64,000 nt of DNA from JBQTHD01 sp052390275 (lineage in GTDB: Bacteria > Actinomycetota > Acidimicrobiia > Acidimicrobiales > AC-14). Where the stretch lies: positions 122,166-186,165 of the forward strand of contig JBQTHD010000009.1 of assembly GCA_052390275.1 (NCBI GenBank), written 5' to 3'. Made by a program: the position numbers and the translations under genes. Numbering within the stretch: the stretch's first letter is position 1; every line of letters starts with the position of its first letter. The notes below the pieces were generated by a model. That model did not search any database, had not been told where the DNA came from, and saw nothing but the letters and a program-made list of their open reading frames with translations. Below, in pieces: positions 1 through 11,673 of the stretch.

Positions 1-29
1 CCCGCCGCCCCCCCTTCGCCGACGACCAA

Positions 30-1610
30 TCACAGGCGGCCGGTGGCCTTGAGTTCCAGGTAGGTGTCGGCCAACCGGGCGGCCAACGCCTCGGGGGGGG
101 CGTCGAGGACGGTGGCGCCCCGGGCCCTCAGGCGATCGGCCGTCTCCATCCGGGCAGCCAGCGACGCCACTGCGGCCGCTTTGCGGTAGGCGGAGGTGGC
201 GTCGGTGGGAACGGCCTGGGCCCACCGGCGGATCTCGGGATCGATGACACCGACCACCACCACGAGATGCCGGCTGGCAACCAGGCCCAGGGCCGGGAGC
301 AGGGTCTCGGCCACCGGTTCCGGCGTGAGGTCGCTCAGCAGGACAATGAGGCAGCGCCGCCGGGACCGGGCCATGGTGGCCAGGAAGGCCTCCCGGTAAT
401 CACTCTCGACCAGGCGGGGCTCCAACTCGTGCATGGCCTCGGTGACCCGGCCCAACTGGGCCGTCCCGGTGGCGGGCGGCACCACCGCCCGCACCACAGA
501 GTCAAAGGCCACCATCCCGACCCGATCGCCCAGACGGGTCCCCACCAGAGTCAGAGCCATGGCCGCATCCATGGCGTGGTCGAGACGGGGCGGGGCGGCC
601 CCGACCAGGTCCGGCGCGCCGCCGCCGGCCCCACCCGGGCCCGCGTCGCCCGCCCGGGGCGCGCCGCCACCAGGGAGCCGAGTTCCGCTGGCGCCGCCGA
701 AGCCGATCTGGCCTGCCATGGTCCTACCGGTGTCGAGCAGGACCATCACCGTCTGGTTGCGCTCGGGCCGGTAGGTCCGGACGATGGCCCGGCCCGAGCG
801 GGCGGTGGCCGCCCAATCCATGCGACGGAAGTCGTCGTCGGGGGTGTAGTCCCGCAGCGAGTCGAAGTCGGTGCCAGATCCCCGGCCCCGAACGGTGCGC
901 AGGCCCACCGTCAAGAGACGGGCCTTCTGCACCCGAAGCTCAGCCTGGGCCCGGGAGGAAAACCGTGGATAGACCCGGACGGTCTGGGGCATGGACAGAT
1001 GCCCCTGGCGCGCCATCAGCCCCATGGGCCCCCGGACCCGGACGGCCACCCGGGTGGGGGTGAAACGGCCTCTGCGGCGGGGCCGAATCTCGATGGAAGT
1101 CGAGGCGGCGCCCCGGGGGGGAACTGACAGGGTGACCCGCCGGCTGGACGCCCCCAACGAGGGGGCCAGGTCATCAGCCACAGCGAGGCGCGGGCGATGT
1201 TTGCTGGCGTTGGCCACTGTCCAGACCACCTCGGCCGGCGAACCCAGCGCCACCACCGCCGGCATCTGCCGGGAGAACCGCAGGTCGAAGTAGACGACCG
1301 TCCTGGCTACGTCGATGAAACCCAGTAAAACCAAGAACAGGTTGCCGTACGCCCAGGTTCCAATGGACCCCGACGTAGCGGCCACCACCAGCGAGGCGGC
1401 GGCCACCAGCACCACCATGCGACCGGTGGGGACGGCGAAGAAGCCGAAGTCGGCGGTCATGGAGGCGCTGACCCGGTCGTCGATCTGTTCGAAATCGGGC
1501 TCCTCGGAGAATCCCAGGTCCGGGTGACCGATCGGGCGGTACCCGATCGGCTGAGGGCCATTCGACCTCGGGGACCCTTGTTGCGCCGGGGCTCGGTTCA
1601 ACGGGGCCAC
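30..1610 (-). CDS. DUF58 domain protein (MoxR partner)
   Basis: Membrane-anchored DUF58 protein, a family encoded beside MoxR ATPases and thought to act in assembly or folding of partner proteins (known of the family; exact role unknown). Two hydrophobic segments lie at about residues 63-79 and 85-100. The family core LRDYTPDDDFRRMDW is at 252-266, followed by a vWA-like strand VMVLLDTG at 288-295. A Gly/Ala-rich loop of about 40 residues interrupts the vWA-like domain after residue 300 and is probably disordered. The GTG at 1610 gives a 50-residue charged leader; the ATG at 1460 would start just before the first membrane helix and is an equally good start. It is last in a minus-strand run after moxR. 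Confidence 0.87.
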   Translation of the reverse strand: MAPLNRAPAQQGSPRSNGPQPIGYRPIGHPDLGFSEEPDFEQIDDRVSASMTADFGFFAVPTGRMVVLVAAASLVVAATSGSIGTWAYGNLFLVLLGFIDVARTVVYFDLRFSRQMPAVVALGSPAEVVWTVANASKHRPRLAVADDLAPSLGASSRRVTLSVPPRGAASTSIEIRPRRRGRFTPTRVAVRVRGPMGLMARQGHLSMPQTVRVYPRFSSRAQAELRVQKARLLTVGLRTVRGRGSGTDFDSLRDYTPDDDFRRMDWAATARSGRAIVRTYRPERNQTVMVLLDTGRTMAGQIGFGGASGTRLPGGGAPRAGDAGPGGAGGGAPDLVGAAPPRLDHAMDAAMALTLVGTRLGDRVGMVAFDSVVRAVVPPATGTAQLGRVTEAMHELEPRLVESDYREAFLATMARSRRRCLIVLLSDLTPEPVAETLLPALGLVASRHLVVVVGVIDPEIRRWAQAVPTDATSAYRKAAAVASLAARMETADRLRARGATVLDAPPEALAARLADTYLELKATGRL

Positions 1611-1650
1611 CCGAGCCAGGTCAACGAGGCAGCGGGGACCGGGGCCCAGC

Positions 1651-1703
1651 CCCGAGTTCGGTCGTGCGGTACCCGAGTTCGGTCGTGCGGTACCCGAGTT
1701 CGG
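1651..1703. repeat. 21-bp tandem repeat, 2.5 copies
   Basis: Unit CCCGAGTTCGGTCGTGCGGTA is present twice in full (1651-1671, 1672-1692) and then as an 11-base partial copy. It fills the short gap between the moxR stop and the DUF58 start. No function is visible. Confidence 0.9.
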
Positions 1704-1722
1704 CGCTCCTCACGGGGTCGGC

Positions 1723-2721
1723 TCAGCGGGGAACCGGGACCGAGGCCAAGATGGCGTCGAGGACCCCGTCGGCGGTAACCCCCTCCAACTCCACCTCCGG
1801 GCGAAGGGCGACCCGGTGGCGAAGCACCGGTTTGGCCACCGCCTGGACCTCGTCGGGGGTGACGAAGGGCCGGCCCGCCAGCCACGTCCAGGCCTTGGCC
1901 GCCCACAGGAGCATGGCTGCTCCCCGGGGCGAAGCGCCCAGCACCAGCGAGGGCGAGACCCGGGTGGCCCGGGCCAACTCCACGATGTAGGCCGCCACCC
2001 GCGGCTCGGTGGTGACCGCCGCCACCTGGGCCCGCGCCGCCACCAGATCCGCCGGGCCCAGCACCGCCCTCACCCCGGCCGAGGCGAGATCATGAGGGTC
2101 CAGGCCCCGGTCGTGGCGGGCCAGGACCTCGCACTCCTGCTCGGCCGTGGGATAGGGCACCACCAACTTCAGCAGGAAACGATCCAACTGGGCCTCGGGT
2201 AGCGGGTAGGTGCCCTCGTACTCCACCGGGTTCTGGGTGGCGACGACCATGAAGGGATCGGGCAGTTCCCTGGCCCGGCCGTCGACAGAAACCTGGCGTT
2301 CCTCCATGGCCTCCAACAGCGCCGCCTGGGTCCGCGGCGGAGTGCGGTTCAGTTCGTCGGCCAGCATCACGTTGGTGAAAACCGGCCCTGGCCGGAACCG
2401 GAAAGCGTCAGCCCCCGCCTGGACCCCGGCGCCGGCGGTGGGGTCGAGGACCGACTGGCCGATGACGTCGGAGGGCATGAGGTCGGGGGTGAACTGCACC
2501 CGGGTGAAGTCCAGGCGACAGGAGGCGGCCAGGGCCTTGACCAGCAACGTCTTGGCCACCCCCGGTACCCCTTCGAGCAGGACGTGGCCCCGGACCAACA
2601 TCCCCACCACCAGGCCGGTGAGGACCGGGTCTTGACCAACCACCACCTTGCCCACCTCCTGGCGCAGCGCCAGGACAGCGGACCGCGGATCGGACCCCTC
2701 GATCAGCCCGGGATCATCCAC
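1723..2721 (-). CDS. MoxR-family AAA+ ATPase
   Basis: AAA+ ATPase of the MoxR family. Walker A is GVPGVAKT at residues 51-58 and Walker B/sensor region is VMLADELNR at 118-126, followed by the family's TPPRTQAALLEAMEE stretch. At 332 residues it is normal length for the family. It starts with GTG and overlaps the end of the DUF4129-DUF4350 gene by a few bases, so the two are translationally coupled. MoxR proteins work as chaperone-like ATPases with vWA/DUF58 partners; here the partner is the next gene downstream. Confidence 0.93.
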   Translation of the reverse strand: MDDPGLIEGSDPRSAVLALRQEVGKVVVGQDPVLTGLVVGMLVRGHVLLEGVPGVAKTLLVKALAASCRLDFTRVQFTPDLMPSDVIGQSVLDPTAGAGVQAGADAFRFRPGPVFTNVMLADELNRTPPRTQAALLEAMEERQVSVDGRARELPDPFMVVATQNPVEYEGTYPLPEAQLDRFLLKLVVPYPTAEQECEVLARHDRGLDPHDLASAGVRAVLGPADLVAARAQVAAVTTEPRVAAYIVELARATRVSPSLVLGASPRGAAMLLWAAKAWTWLAGRPFVTPDEVQAVAKPVLRHRVALRPEVELEGVTADGVLDAILASVPVPR

Positions 2722-4714
2722 CCGAGGTCCGCCGCTTCAGAACCTCAAGCCCGACGGCCAGGTCCACCAGTCCCGCCGTGCCGTCGACGGGGTCGTCGTC
2801 GAGCATGACCGCCACCTCCTCCACTCCCAATGTCACTTTCGATGTCACTTTCGATGTCGTGCTCGGTGTCGTGCCCGATGCATCGCCCGCCGCCGTGGGC
2901 AATGCCGGGGCGATCCGGCCCGGATCCAGCAGACCCCGTACGGCCATCACCTCGGCGATGCGGGACCCGGGCGTGTCCGGGGGAAGGCCCAGCCGCCCAG
3001 TCAGGGTACGCCGGGCGTCGCGTCGCAAGGTGGAGGCCGCCCCATGGTGGGCTCCGGCCCGCTGGTTCAGGCCCGCCACAGCCATGACCGCCTCAGTGGC
3101 CGCCACCGGCACCAGGGGCGGTTCCTCGACCGGCTGACCCAGGCGACGGGCCCGGGCGGCGACCAGAACGGCGAAGGCCACCGCCAACTGCACCAGGGCG
3201 AGCTTGACCGCCAGGGGGACCAGGTCCCCCAGGGAGGCCCGGCCCCCGCCGGGGCCCGGGGGCTCGATGACCATCACCGCCCGACCGACCGCCGGGCGAT
3301 CGCCGGTCGGGGTTCCCGACCGGTTGGCGCCACTTTGGGCTTCCAAACCTGGCAGCAGCAGGGCGGCGGCCAACACCGCGTTGTCGTCGGAGTCGAGGTA
3401 GTCATTTACCAGCGCACCCGGGCCTCCCAGGACCACGATCATCCCCGATCCGGTCGGTGCGGCCACCAGCCATGCCTCCTCGGTGGGCCCGCTACCCGGG
3501 GTCCGGTCCCCGGGAGTCACATCCGGGCCGAAGCAGCCGGTGGCGCCCTCGGGCACCTCCAGATAGAAGGCCGACGGAGCACTGATCCGGCCCACCCCGC
3601 GTAGAGCCTCCAGATCGCACCCGGGGGTGAGTTCAACATCTGCCAGACCAAACCCAGCCGGGCCTTTCACCTCCGCCGGGTTGAGAACCGACCCGGGATC
3701 GCCCAAAACCAGGGTCCCGCCTGCTTCCACCCAGGCCTTGAGGTCATCGACGGACTCGTCCTCCAACCGGTCGGCCAGAAGCAGCACGGTCCGATCCCGC
3801 GGCCCCGGGAGGCGACTGGTCACCTCCACCTCGGCCCCCAGTTCCGCCAGCGTGTCCACGAGACCCTTGGTGCCGGCCGGCCCCGTCGAGCGGGGGTCGA
3901 GCGGCGGCCCGTCGTTGGGCCCGCGCCCCGCCAGGCCCACCGCCAGCACCAACCCCGCCGCCACCAGCATCCAGGGAAGCAGCGTTCCCAAACCGGCGCG
4001 CCCCGACTCGACCCCAACCGATGACAGCACTCCGGGTTGATCGGCGGCAGTGGGGATCCGCTGCGGACGGGCCCCCAACACCTCATGGGCCAGTGAGGCG
4101 AACTGGTGGGCCTCGGCCGCGCCGGTGGGATAGCGGCCGTACCAGGCAGCCTCGAAGAGGCGGGTGGCCTCGGCCATCGGCTCGGCCGTTCCTACCAGGC
4201 GGGCAGTGACATCCGCCTGGTAGTCCCGGGCGGTCCGCCCCGGGATCTCGGCTACGTCGCCCCTCTCGGCCAGCGCCGCCACCAACGCCCGATGCCGGCA
4301 GCGCAGGCCTTGGCGCCAACGGCCATCCCCCTCGTGGCCAACAGCCTCAGCCAACCAATCGGCGGCGGAGGCCATGGAAACCCGGGAGCCACCGGCCCGG
4401 CGGAACGGGTCCCGGGTAATCCCTCGGGCCGATCGCAAAGCCACGGCCACCAGGGCCAGGAGGCCGAGCACGACCACCACCCCAACTACCACCGCCCCCC
4501 GGGATCCTCCGGCGATGCCCCCCAGAATCCCCTCCAGGCGCTCGGCCAACCAGGCCTGGGCCCGCTCGATGAGGTTGGGCCCGGGACGAAAGAACTCACG
4601 CCGGGACAGAACTTCGTCGGCGGCCCGGCGAACCTCGCCGGGGTCAAGCCCGCTGGGCGCCAGGTCCCTCACGGGCCGGAGGAGGCCGAGCCTTCCCCCC
4701 TGGCTCCCCCCCAA
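2714..4714 (-). CDS. DUF4129-DUF4350 fusion membrane protein
   Basis: A 666-residue protein that looks like two normally separate actinobacterial genes joined. The N-terminal part carries a membrane helix (about 73-91) and the DUF4129-like region containing GRTARDYQADV and FEAAWYGRYP. A second membrane helix near residue 240 leads into a DUF4350-like domain with TVLLLADRLEDESVDDLKAW. A further helix near 500 precedes a cytosolic tail. In relatives, DUF4129 and DUF4350 genes flank moxR in the same operon. The most upstream start is TTG at 4714; GTG at 4672 is a plausible alternative. The C-terminus contains small SKVTSKVT repeats. Confidence 0.75.
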   Translation of the reverse strand: MGGSQGGRLGLLRPVRDLAPSGLDPGEVRRAADEVLSRREFFRPGPNLIERAQAWLAERLEGILGGIAGGSRGAVVVGVVVVLGLLALVAVALRSARGITRDPFRRAGGSRVSMASAADWLAEAVGHEGDGRWRQGLRCRHRALVAALAERGDVAEIPGRTARDYQADVTARLVGTAEPMAEATRLFEAAWYGRYPTGAAEAHQFASLAHEVLGARPQRIPTAADQPGVLSSVGVESGRAGLGTLLPWMLVAAGLVLAVGLAGRGPNDGPPLDPRSTGPAGTKGLVDTLAELGAEVEVTSRLPGPRDRTVLLLADRLEDESVDDLKAWVEAGGTLVLGDPGSVLNPAEVKGPAGFGLADVELTPGCDLEALRGVGRISAPSAFYLEVPEGATGCFGPDVTPGDRTPGSGPTEEAWLVAAPTGSGMIVVLGGPGALVNDYLDSDDNAVLAAALLLPGLEAQSGANRSGTPTGDRPAVGRAVMVIEPPGPGGGRASLGDLVPLAVKLALVQLAVAFAVLVAARARRLGQPVEEPPLVPVAATEAVMAVAGLNQRAGAHHGAASTLRRDARRTLTGRLGLPPDTPGSRIAEVMAVRGLLDPGRIAPALPTAAGDASGTTPSTTSKVTSKVTLGVEEVAVMLDDDPVDGTAGLVDLAVGLEVLKRRTSGG

Positions 4715-4736
4715 AGCGATGATGGCTGGACCGGCA

Positions 4737-5792
4737 TCAGAGAGGGGCCCAGGGTTCGCCAGGCTCGACGGGTGGTAGCGGATGCTGGCCGGCGGGCGGG
4801 GCTGCTCCGGCGGGCGGGGCCGGCCCGGGGGAAACGAAGGCCGGCGCAGCGGTGGCGGCCGAGTCCGCCTGGTACGCCGCGGTGGCGGTCGGGGCCGACG
4901 GGCGGGCCCGGGCCACCAAACTCGCGTTGGCCATGATCAGATCCATGCCTTCGCTTCGCACCCGGGCCTCCAGATAGGCCACGGTGGCAATACAGGCCAC
5001 CACGGGGGCGACCACCAGAGAGACGGCGGAGCCACCGACGGCCAACAGGGCCCAACCCCGTTCGTAACCCACCACGGCGGCAAGCAGGGTGGGGATGACC
5101 CCCAAGGTGAAGCTGAGGGCCGAGGAAACCAGGGCGGTGAGCAGGGCCACCCCCAACGCCGACCACCACCGGCGGCGGGCCAGTCGCCAGGACCGGCCCA
5201 GGGCGGCGGCCGGGCCCGAACCTTCCAGCACCAGAGCGGGAACGGTGAACATGGCCGCGGCCATGACTGCCAGAGCCGGGAGGAACAGGAGGACGAACCC
5301 GGCCGCCTCGGCCAGATGCACCAGGAACCAGGCCCCCACCAGCGCCGGCCAGCGCCTCCAGGCGGCCGCCAGGGGGACCCTGACCCCCGGGCGGGTTCCC
5401 AGGGCGGCCGACGCCGCCGCCTGACACAGCGCCCCGGTCATCACCGGCAGCACCAGGGCGGTGGTGGCGATACCGAGGCCGACGGCGGCCAGGCTCCCCC
5501 CTCCCATGGGCAGGGTCAACCCCGGATACCCCTGGCTGAAGGCCTCCTCGAGAGTCAGCCCGCTCATGGCATTCCGGCTCAAAAAGGCCGAGGCCATCTG
5601 GATCGGGACGACGAAGGCGGCGGCGATGAGAACCAGCGGGCCCATGGCGGCCTTGAACACCCCGAAGCCGGCATCGACCATCTCCACCGGACCCATGGGG
5701 GCCAGGTCCAGCGGCTTTACAGCAATGTCCGGCCCCCGAGCCGAGCCTGTCCCGGCACCCAGATCGACACCCCCGGCGGCTGTGGCGGCCAT
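4737..5792 (-). CDS. multi-pass membrane protein, GlpQ-type membrane-domain-like
   Basis: A 351-residue integral membrane protein with about six hydrophobic segments between residues 45 and 275, resembling the membrane domain found N-terminal to some glycerophosphodiester phosphodiesterases but without a catalytic domain. Residues 295-351 are a Pro/Ala-rich cytosolic or extracellular tail. It is first of the DUF4129/MoxR/DUF58 group and its start codon touches the stop of the VapB-like gene upstream. The transported or bound partner is unknown. Confidence 0.7.
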   Translation of the reverse strand: MAATAAGGVDLGAGTGSARGPDIAVKPLDLAPMGPVEMVDAGFGVFKAAMGPLVLIAAAFVVPIQMASAFLSRNAMSGLTLEEAFSQGYPGLTLPMGGGSLAAVGLGIATTALVLPVMTGALCQAAASAALGTRPGVRVPLAAAWRRWPALVGAWFLVHLAEAAGFVLLFLPALAVMAAAMFTVPALVLEGSGPAAALGRSWRLARRRWWSALGVALLTALVSSALSFTLGVIPTLLAAVVGYERGWALLAVGGSAVSLVVAPVVACIATVAYLEARVRSEGMDLIMANASLVARARPSAPTATAAYQADSAATAAPAFVSPGPAPPAGAAPPAGQHPLPPVEPGEPWAPL

Positions 5793-6037
5793 CAGTCCGT
5801 CGCCACGGCCGGGGCGGGCACGACGGGGACCGGCCGCATCGGGGGCCGGCCAACAGGTGACGACCTGGCCGCCGAGGGGTCAACTCCACTGGCCTGCAGC
5901 AGAGCCGAGCGCCGGTTGTGAAACGCGATCACCTGATCGAAGGCCTCGTCCACCGTGGAGCGCAACGTGCTGGTGCCGAGGAGATCGCGCACCGCCGCCA
6001 GTTTGTCGTCGTCGATCTCCACCAGTCGGCGAGTCAC
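5792..6037 (-). CDS. orphan VapB-like antitoxin
   Basis: An 81-residue protein whose first 48 residues (MTRRLVEIDDDKLAAVRDLL and then TLRSTVDEAFDQV) match the N-terminal DNA-binding half of VapB antitoxins of the Arg-Arg type. The rest is a Pro/Ala-rich tail, not the usual toxin-binding segment. No PIN-domain gene is adjacent: upstream is the end of glgB and downstream is a membrane protein whose start overlaps by one base. It may be an orphan regulator or a relic of a TA module. GTG start. Confidence 0.65.
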   Translation of the reverse strand: MTRRLVEIDDDKLAAVRDLLGTSTLRSTVDEAFDQVIAFHNRRSALLQASGVDPSAARSSPVGRPPMRPVPVVPAPAVATD

Positions 6038-6118
6038 GAGATGGGAGCCCGGCGTTTCACAGACTTCTGAACCGGCGAGCGTTCATGGTCAGGGCACTGG
6101 AGCCCACGAGCCGGTGCA

Positions 6119-8448
<2,330 letters not shown>

Positions 8449-8452
<4 letters not shown>

Positions 8453-9840
8453 TGGCGGGTCAAGCGGCGGAGGGCTTCGGCGGGTATGGCCTCCCAGTGG
8501 GGTCTGTGGGCCCGTTCGTAGGCCAACTCGTAGACGGCCTTTTCCAACTCGAAGGCGGCCAACACCGCCCGGCGCGACTCGGAATCGTCCGGGATCAGCC
8601 CGGCCTCGACCGCCGCCGGCTCGTACCCCTGGAGGAACGCGGCCCGGTTGGCCCGCTCCCAGGCCCCGGCGGCGTCGGCGGCCGCCGGCCCCCTCTCCCC
8701 GGCCGCAACCCCGGCGGCGTAGTGGAAGGACCGCAGCATCCCGGCCACGTCACGCAGCGGGGAGGTGGGCTGGCGTCGCTGCTCGACGGGACGGGCCGGC
8801 TCGCCCTCGAAGTCGAGCACGAACCAACCCGAGTCGGTGCGCATGACCTGGCCCAGGTGGTAGTCGCCATGGACCCGGATGGCCCGGCCCGGCTGGGCCC
8901 GGGCGAGGTCTTCAATAACCCGGGACGCCCCGGCCCGGTCCACCTCCGCTTCCTCGACCGCAGCGATCTCGGCCCCGACCGACCCGGCCCAGGCCGCGGC
9001 ATCCCCCTCCGCCTCGCCGAACCGCAGGGCCAGGGCCCGGTGGAGTTCGGCTGTGATCTGACCCAGGCGGCGGGCCTCGCTCGAGAAGTCGCCGCCGAAG
9101 AAATGAGGATCGGGCGGAGGCGGGGGCCGGGACGGATCGATGATGGCCAGTTCCTGGGTGTCCAGACTCCCGAGCAGGTCCCGCAGGGACGTCAGCGCCA
9201 GGGCCCAACCGTCAACCCCGCCGGCGAGGTAGGGCTGGGCCACCGCCAGGTCCGAGCCCCATCGGGTGGTCATGCCCAGCGGAACCGCCACGCGGTCGAA
9301 CCCAGCCAGGCCCAGACCCGACGTCACCTCCACCTCCGGGTTGGGGGCGGGAACCAGGCGGCGGAAAAGCTTGAGGATTACCGACTCGTCAAAGACCACC
9401 GAGGTGTTGGACTGCTCCGCCGCCAGCACCCGGCTGCGAGAGGGGGTGAGGCCGTCGACGCAGCCGGCCAGCAGGACGGAGGCCAACTCCGGGTCATAGA
9501 CGGCGTCGTAGACCAGCACCGGGCCGGCGGCGGCGTCGCCTGCTCCGACGGCTGGGGCGTCGCCGACGACCCCGGCGGGCCAGTGGTCGGTCTCGGCCAC
9601 CACCGCCGCCTCATGGCCCGACAGCCAGGCGGGGCGGGGATGAGCGGGCCGGACCCCGAGCACCAACTGCCAACGATGGCCTCCGCTGGCCACCACCATG
9701 CGAACCAGGCCGGGCCGGCCCGCCTCCACGTCGGCGGCCAAAAGCACCGCCGTCGCCTCCACCTCGACCGTCTCGGGGGCGGGACCGGCGAACCACCGCT
9801 GTTGTCCCAGGTGAGCGGCCAGGAGGCGGGGCTCGATCAT
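8449..9840 (-). CDS. mak: maltokinase (Mak/Pep2)
   Basis: Maltokinase phosphorylates maltose with ATP to maltose-1-phosphate, the donor used by GlgE. It is 463 residues, eukaryotic-type kinase-like. The catalytic loop is IRVHGDYHLGQVM (about 345-357) followed by the metal-binding FVLDFEGEP. The N-terminal cap region has the WFAGPA motif typical of the family. ATG start overlapping the treS stop by four bases (ATGA). Its position between treS and glgB supports the assignment. Confidence 0.92.
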
Positions 9841-11576
9841 GCACTGCTGCCGTGATCGACCGAGGCCGGCTCCGAGGGATCCGGTTCTGCGGAGGAGGTT
9901 TCGGGACCGTCACCCGGGGCTGGATACCCCGGCGGCGGCGTCAACTCGAACCAGTAGAAACCGTGGCCAGCCAAGGTCAAAAGGTAGGGCAACTCCCCAA
10001 TGGGTGGGAACGGGACTCGTCCGAACATCTCCACCGGGGTGTACCCAGCCAGGTCGCCAAGATGCAGTTCCACAGGTTGGGCGAACCGGCTGAGGTTGTT
10101 GATGCACAGCACCACCACCCCGTCGCCGCGGCGGAGGTAGGCCAGCACCGAGGGGTTGTCAGCCGGCAGCACCTCGAAAGACCCGGCCCCGAACAACTCC
10201 GCCCGGCTGCGGCGAACAGCGAGGATGCGCTGCACCCAATGCAGGAACGACGAGGAGTCCCGTAGCTGGGCCTCGACGTTGACCGCCTGGTACCCGTAGA
10301 CCGGGTCCATCAGCGGGGGCAGGTAAAGACGGGCAAAGTCGGCCCGGGAGAACCCGGCGTTGCGGTCCGGCGTCCACTGCATGGGGGTCCGCACCCCGTC
10401 ACGGTCGCCCAGGTAGATGTTGTCGCCCATGCCAATCTCGTCGCCGTAGTAGAGGACGGGGCTGCCCGGGAGGCTGAGCAGGAGGCCGTGGAGCAACTCG
10501 GCCACCCGCACGTTGTTCTCCACCAACGGTGCCAATCGGCGGCCGATGCCGATGTTGCGCTTCATCCGCGGATCCGAGGCGTACTCGGCGTACATGTAGT
10601 CCCGCTCGTCGTCGGTGACCATCTCGAGGGTCAACTCGTCGTGGTTGCGCAGGAATATTCCCCATTGGCAGCCGTCGGGGATCTCCGGGGTGATGGCCAG
10701 GATCTCGGTGATCGGGTAGCGCTGTTCCCGGCGCACCGCCATGAACATCCGGGGCATGAGGGGGAAGTGGAAGCACATGTGGCACTCGTCGCCCTGGCCG
10801 AAATAGTCGACCACGTCGGCCGGCCACTGGTTGGCCTCGGCCAACAGCACCCGGTCGGGGTGGGTGGCCTCCACCTCCCGGCGCAGCCGGCGCAGGTACT
10901 CATGGGTGGCCGGGAGGTTCTCGCCGTTGGTGCCGTCGGCCTCGAACAGGTAGGGCACGGCGTCGAGGCGGAACCCGTCGAGGCCGATGTCCAGCCAGAA
11001 CCTGACGACGTCGATCATGGCGTCGCGCACGTCGGGGTTCTCGAAGTTGAGGTCGGGCTGGTGGCTGAAGAACCGGTGCCAGAAGTACTGCTGACGCTGG
11101 GGATCCCAGGTCCAGTTGGAGCGCTCGGTGTCGACGAAGATGATCCGGGCCTCAGCCCAGCGGGAGTCGTCGTCGCCCCATACGTACCAGTCACTTTTGG
11201 GGTTGTCGGCCCCTTTGCGAGACTCGACGAACCAGGGATGGGCGTCGCTGGTGTGGTTCATGACCAGGTCGGCGATGATGCGGATACCCCGGGAATGGGC
11301 CTGTTCCACCAGGTTGACGGCGTCGGCCAGGTCCCCGTACTCGGGCAGGATCGTGAAGAAGTCACTGATGTCGTACCCGCCGTCGCGCAGGGGCGACTGG
11401 TAGAACGGCAGCAGCCAGATGCAGTCCACCCCCAGCCACTGGAGGTAGTCGAGCTTGTCGGTCAGCCCGGCCAGATCGCCGGTGCCGTCCCCGTTCGCGT
11501 CATAGAAGCCGCGGGTCAACACTTCGTAGAACACCGCTTTGCGGTACCAACCGGCACCCTGGCCCTCCGGGGACAT
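9837..11576 (-). CDS. treS: maltose alpha-D-glucosyltransferase (trehalose synthase)
   Basis: TreS interconverts maltose and trehalose. The 579-residue GH13 protein has DLVMNHTS (region I), GFRLDAVPYL (nucleophile Asp), LLAEANQWP (acid/base Glu) and LRNHDELTLEM (third Asp). Length is right for a TreS without a fused maltokinase. The kinase is instead the next, overlapping gene. It is the first gene of the minus-strand treS-mak-glgB operon and diverges from fumC across a gap of about 100 bp. Confidence 0.95.
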   Translation of the reverse strand: MSPEGQGAGWYRKAVFYEVLTRGFYDANGDGTGDLAGLTDKLDYLQWLGVDCIWLLPFYQSPLRDGGYDISDFFTILPEYGDLADAVNLVEQAHSRGIRIIADLVMNHTSDAHPWFVESRKGADNPKSDWYVWGDDDSRWAEARIIFVDTERSNWTWDPQRQQYFWHRFFSHQPDLNFENPDVRDAMIDVVRFWLDIGLDGFRLDAVPYLFEADGTNGENLPATHEYLRRLRREVEATHPDRVLLAEANQWPADVVDYFGQGDECHMCFHFPLMPRMFMAVRREQRYPITEILAITPEIPDGCQWGIFLRNHDELTLEMVTDDERDYMYAEYASDPRMKRNIGIGRRLAPLVENNVRVAELLHGLLLSLPGSPVLYYGDEIGMGDNIYLGDRDGVRTPMQWTPDRNAGFSRADFARLYLPPLMDPVYGYQAVNVEAQLRDSSSFLHWVQRILAVRRSRAELFGAGSFEVLPADNPSVLAYLRRGDGVVVLCINNLSRFAQPVELHLGDLAGYTPVEMFGRVPFPPIGELPYLLTLAGHGFYWFELTPPPGYPAPGDGPETSSAEPDPSEPASVDHGSSA

Positions 11577-11673
11577 CGGGCCAAGCTATGTCCACTGGCC
11601 GGGCCCTGTGGGACCCTGTGCCCAGCGCCCCGGCTACGGCGGTTCGACCGGATTGGCTTAGCGTGCCGAACCC

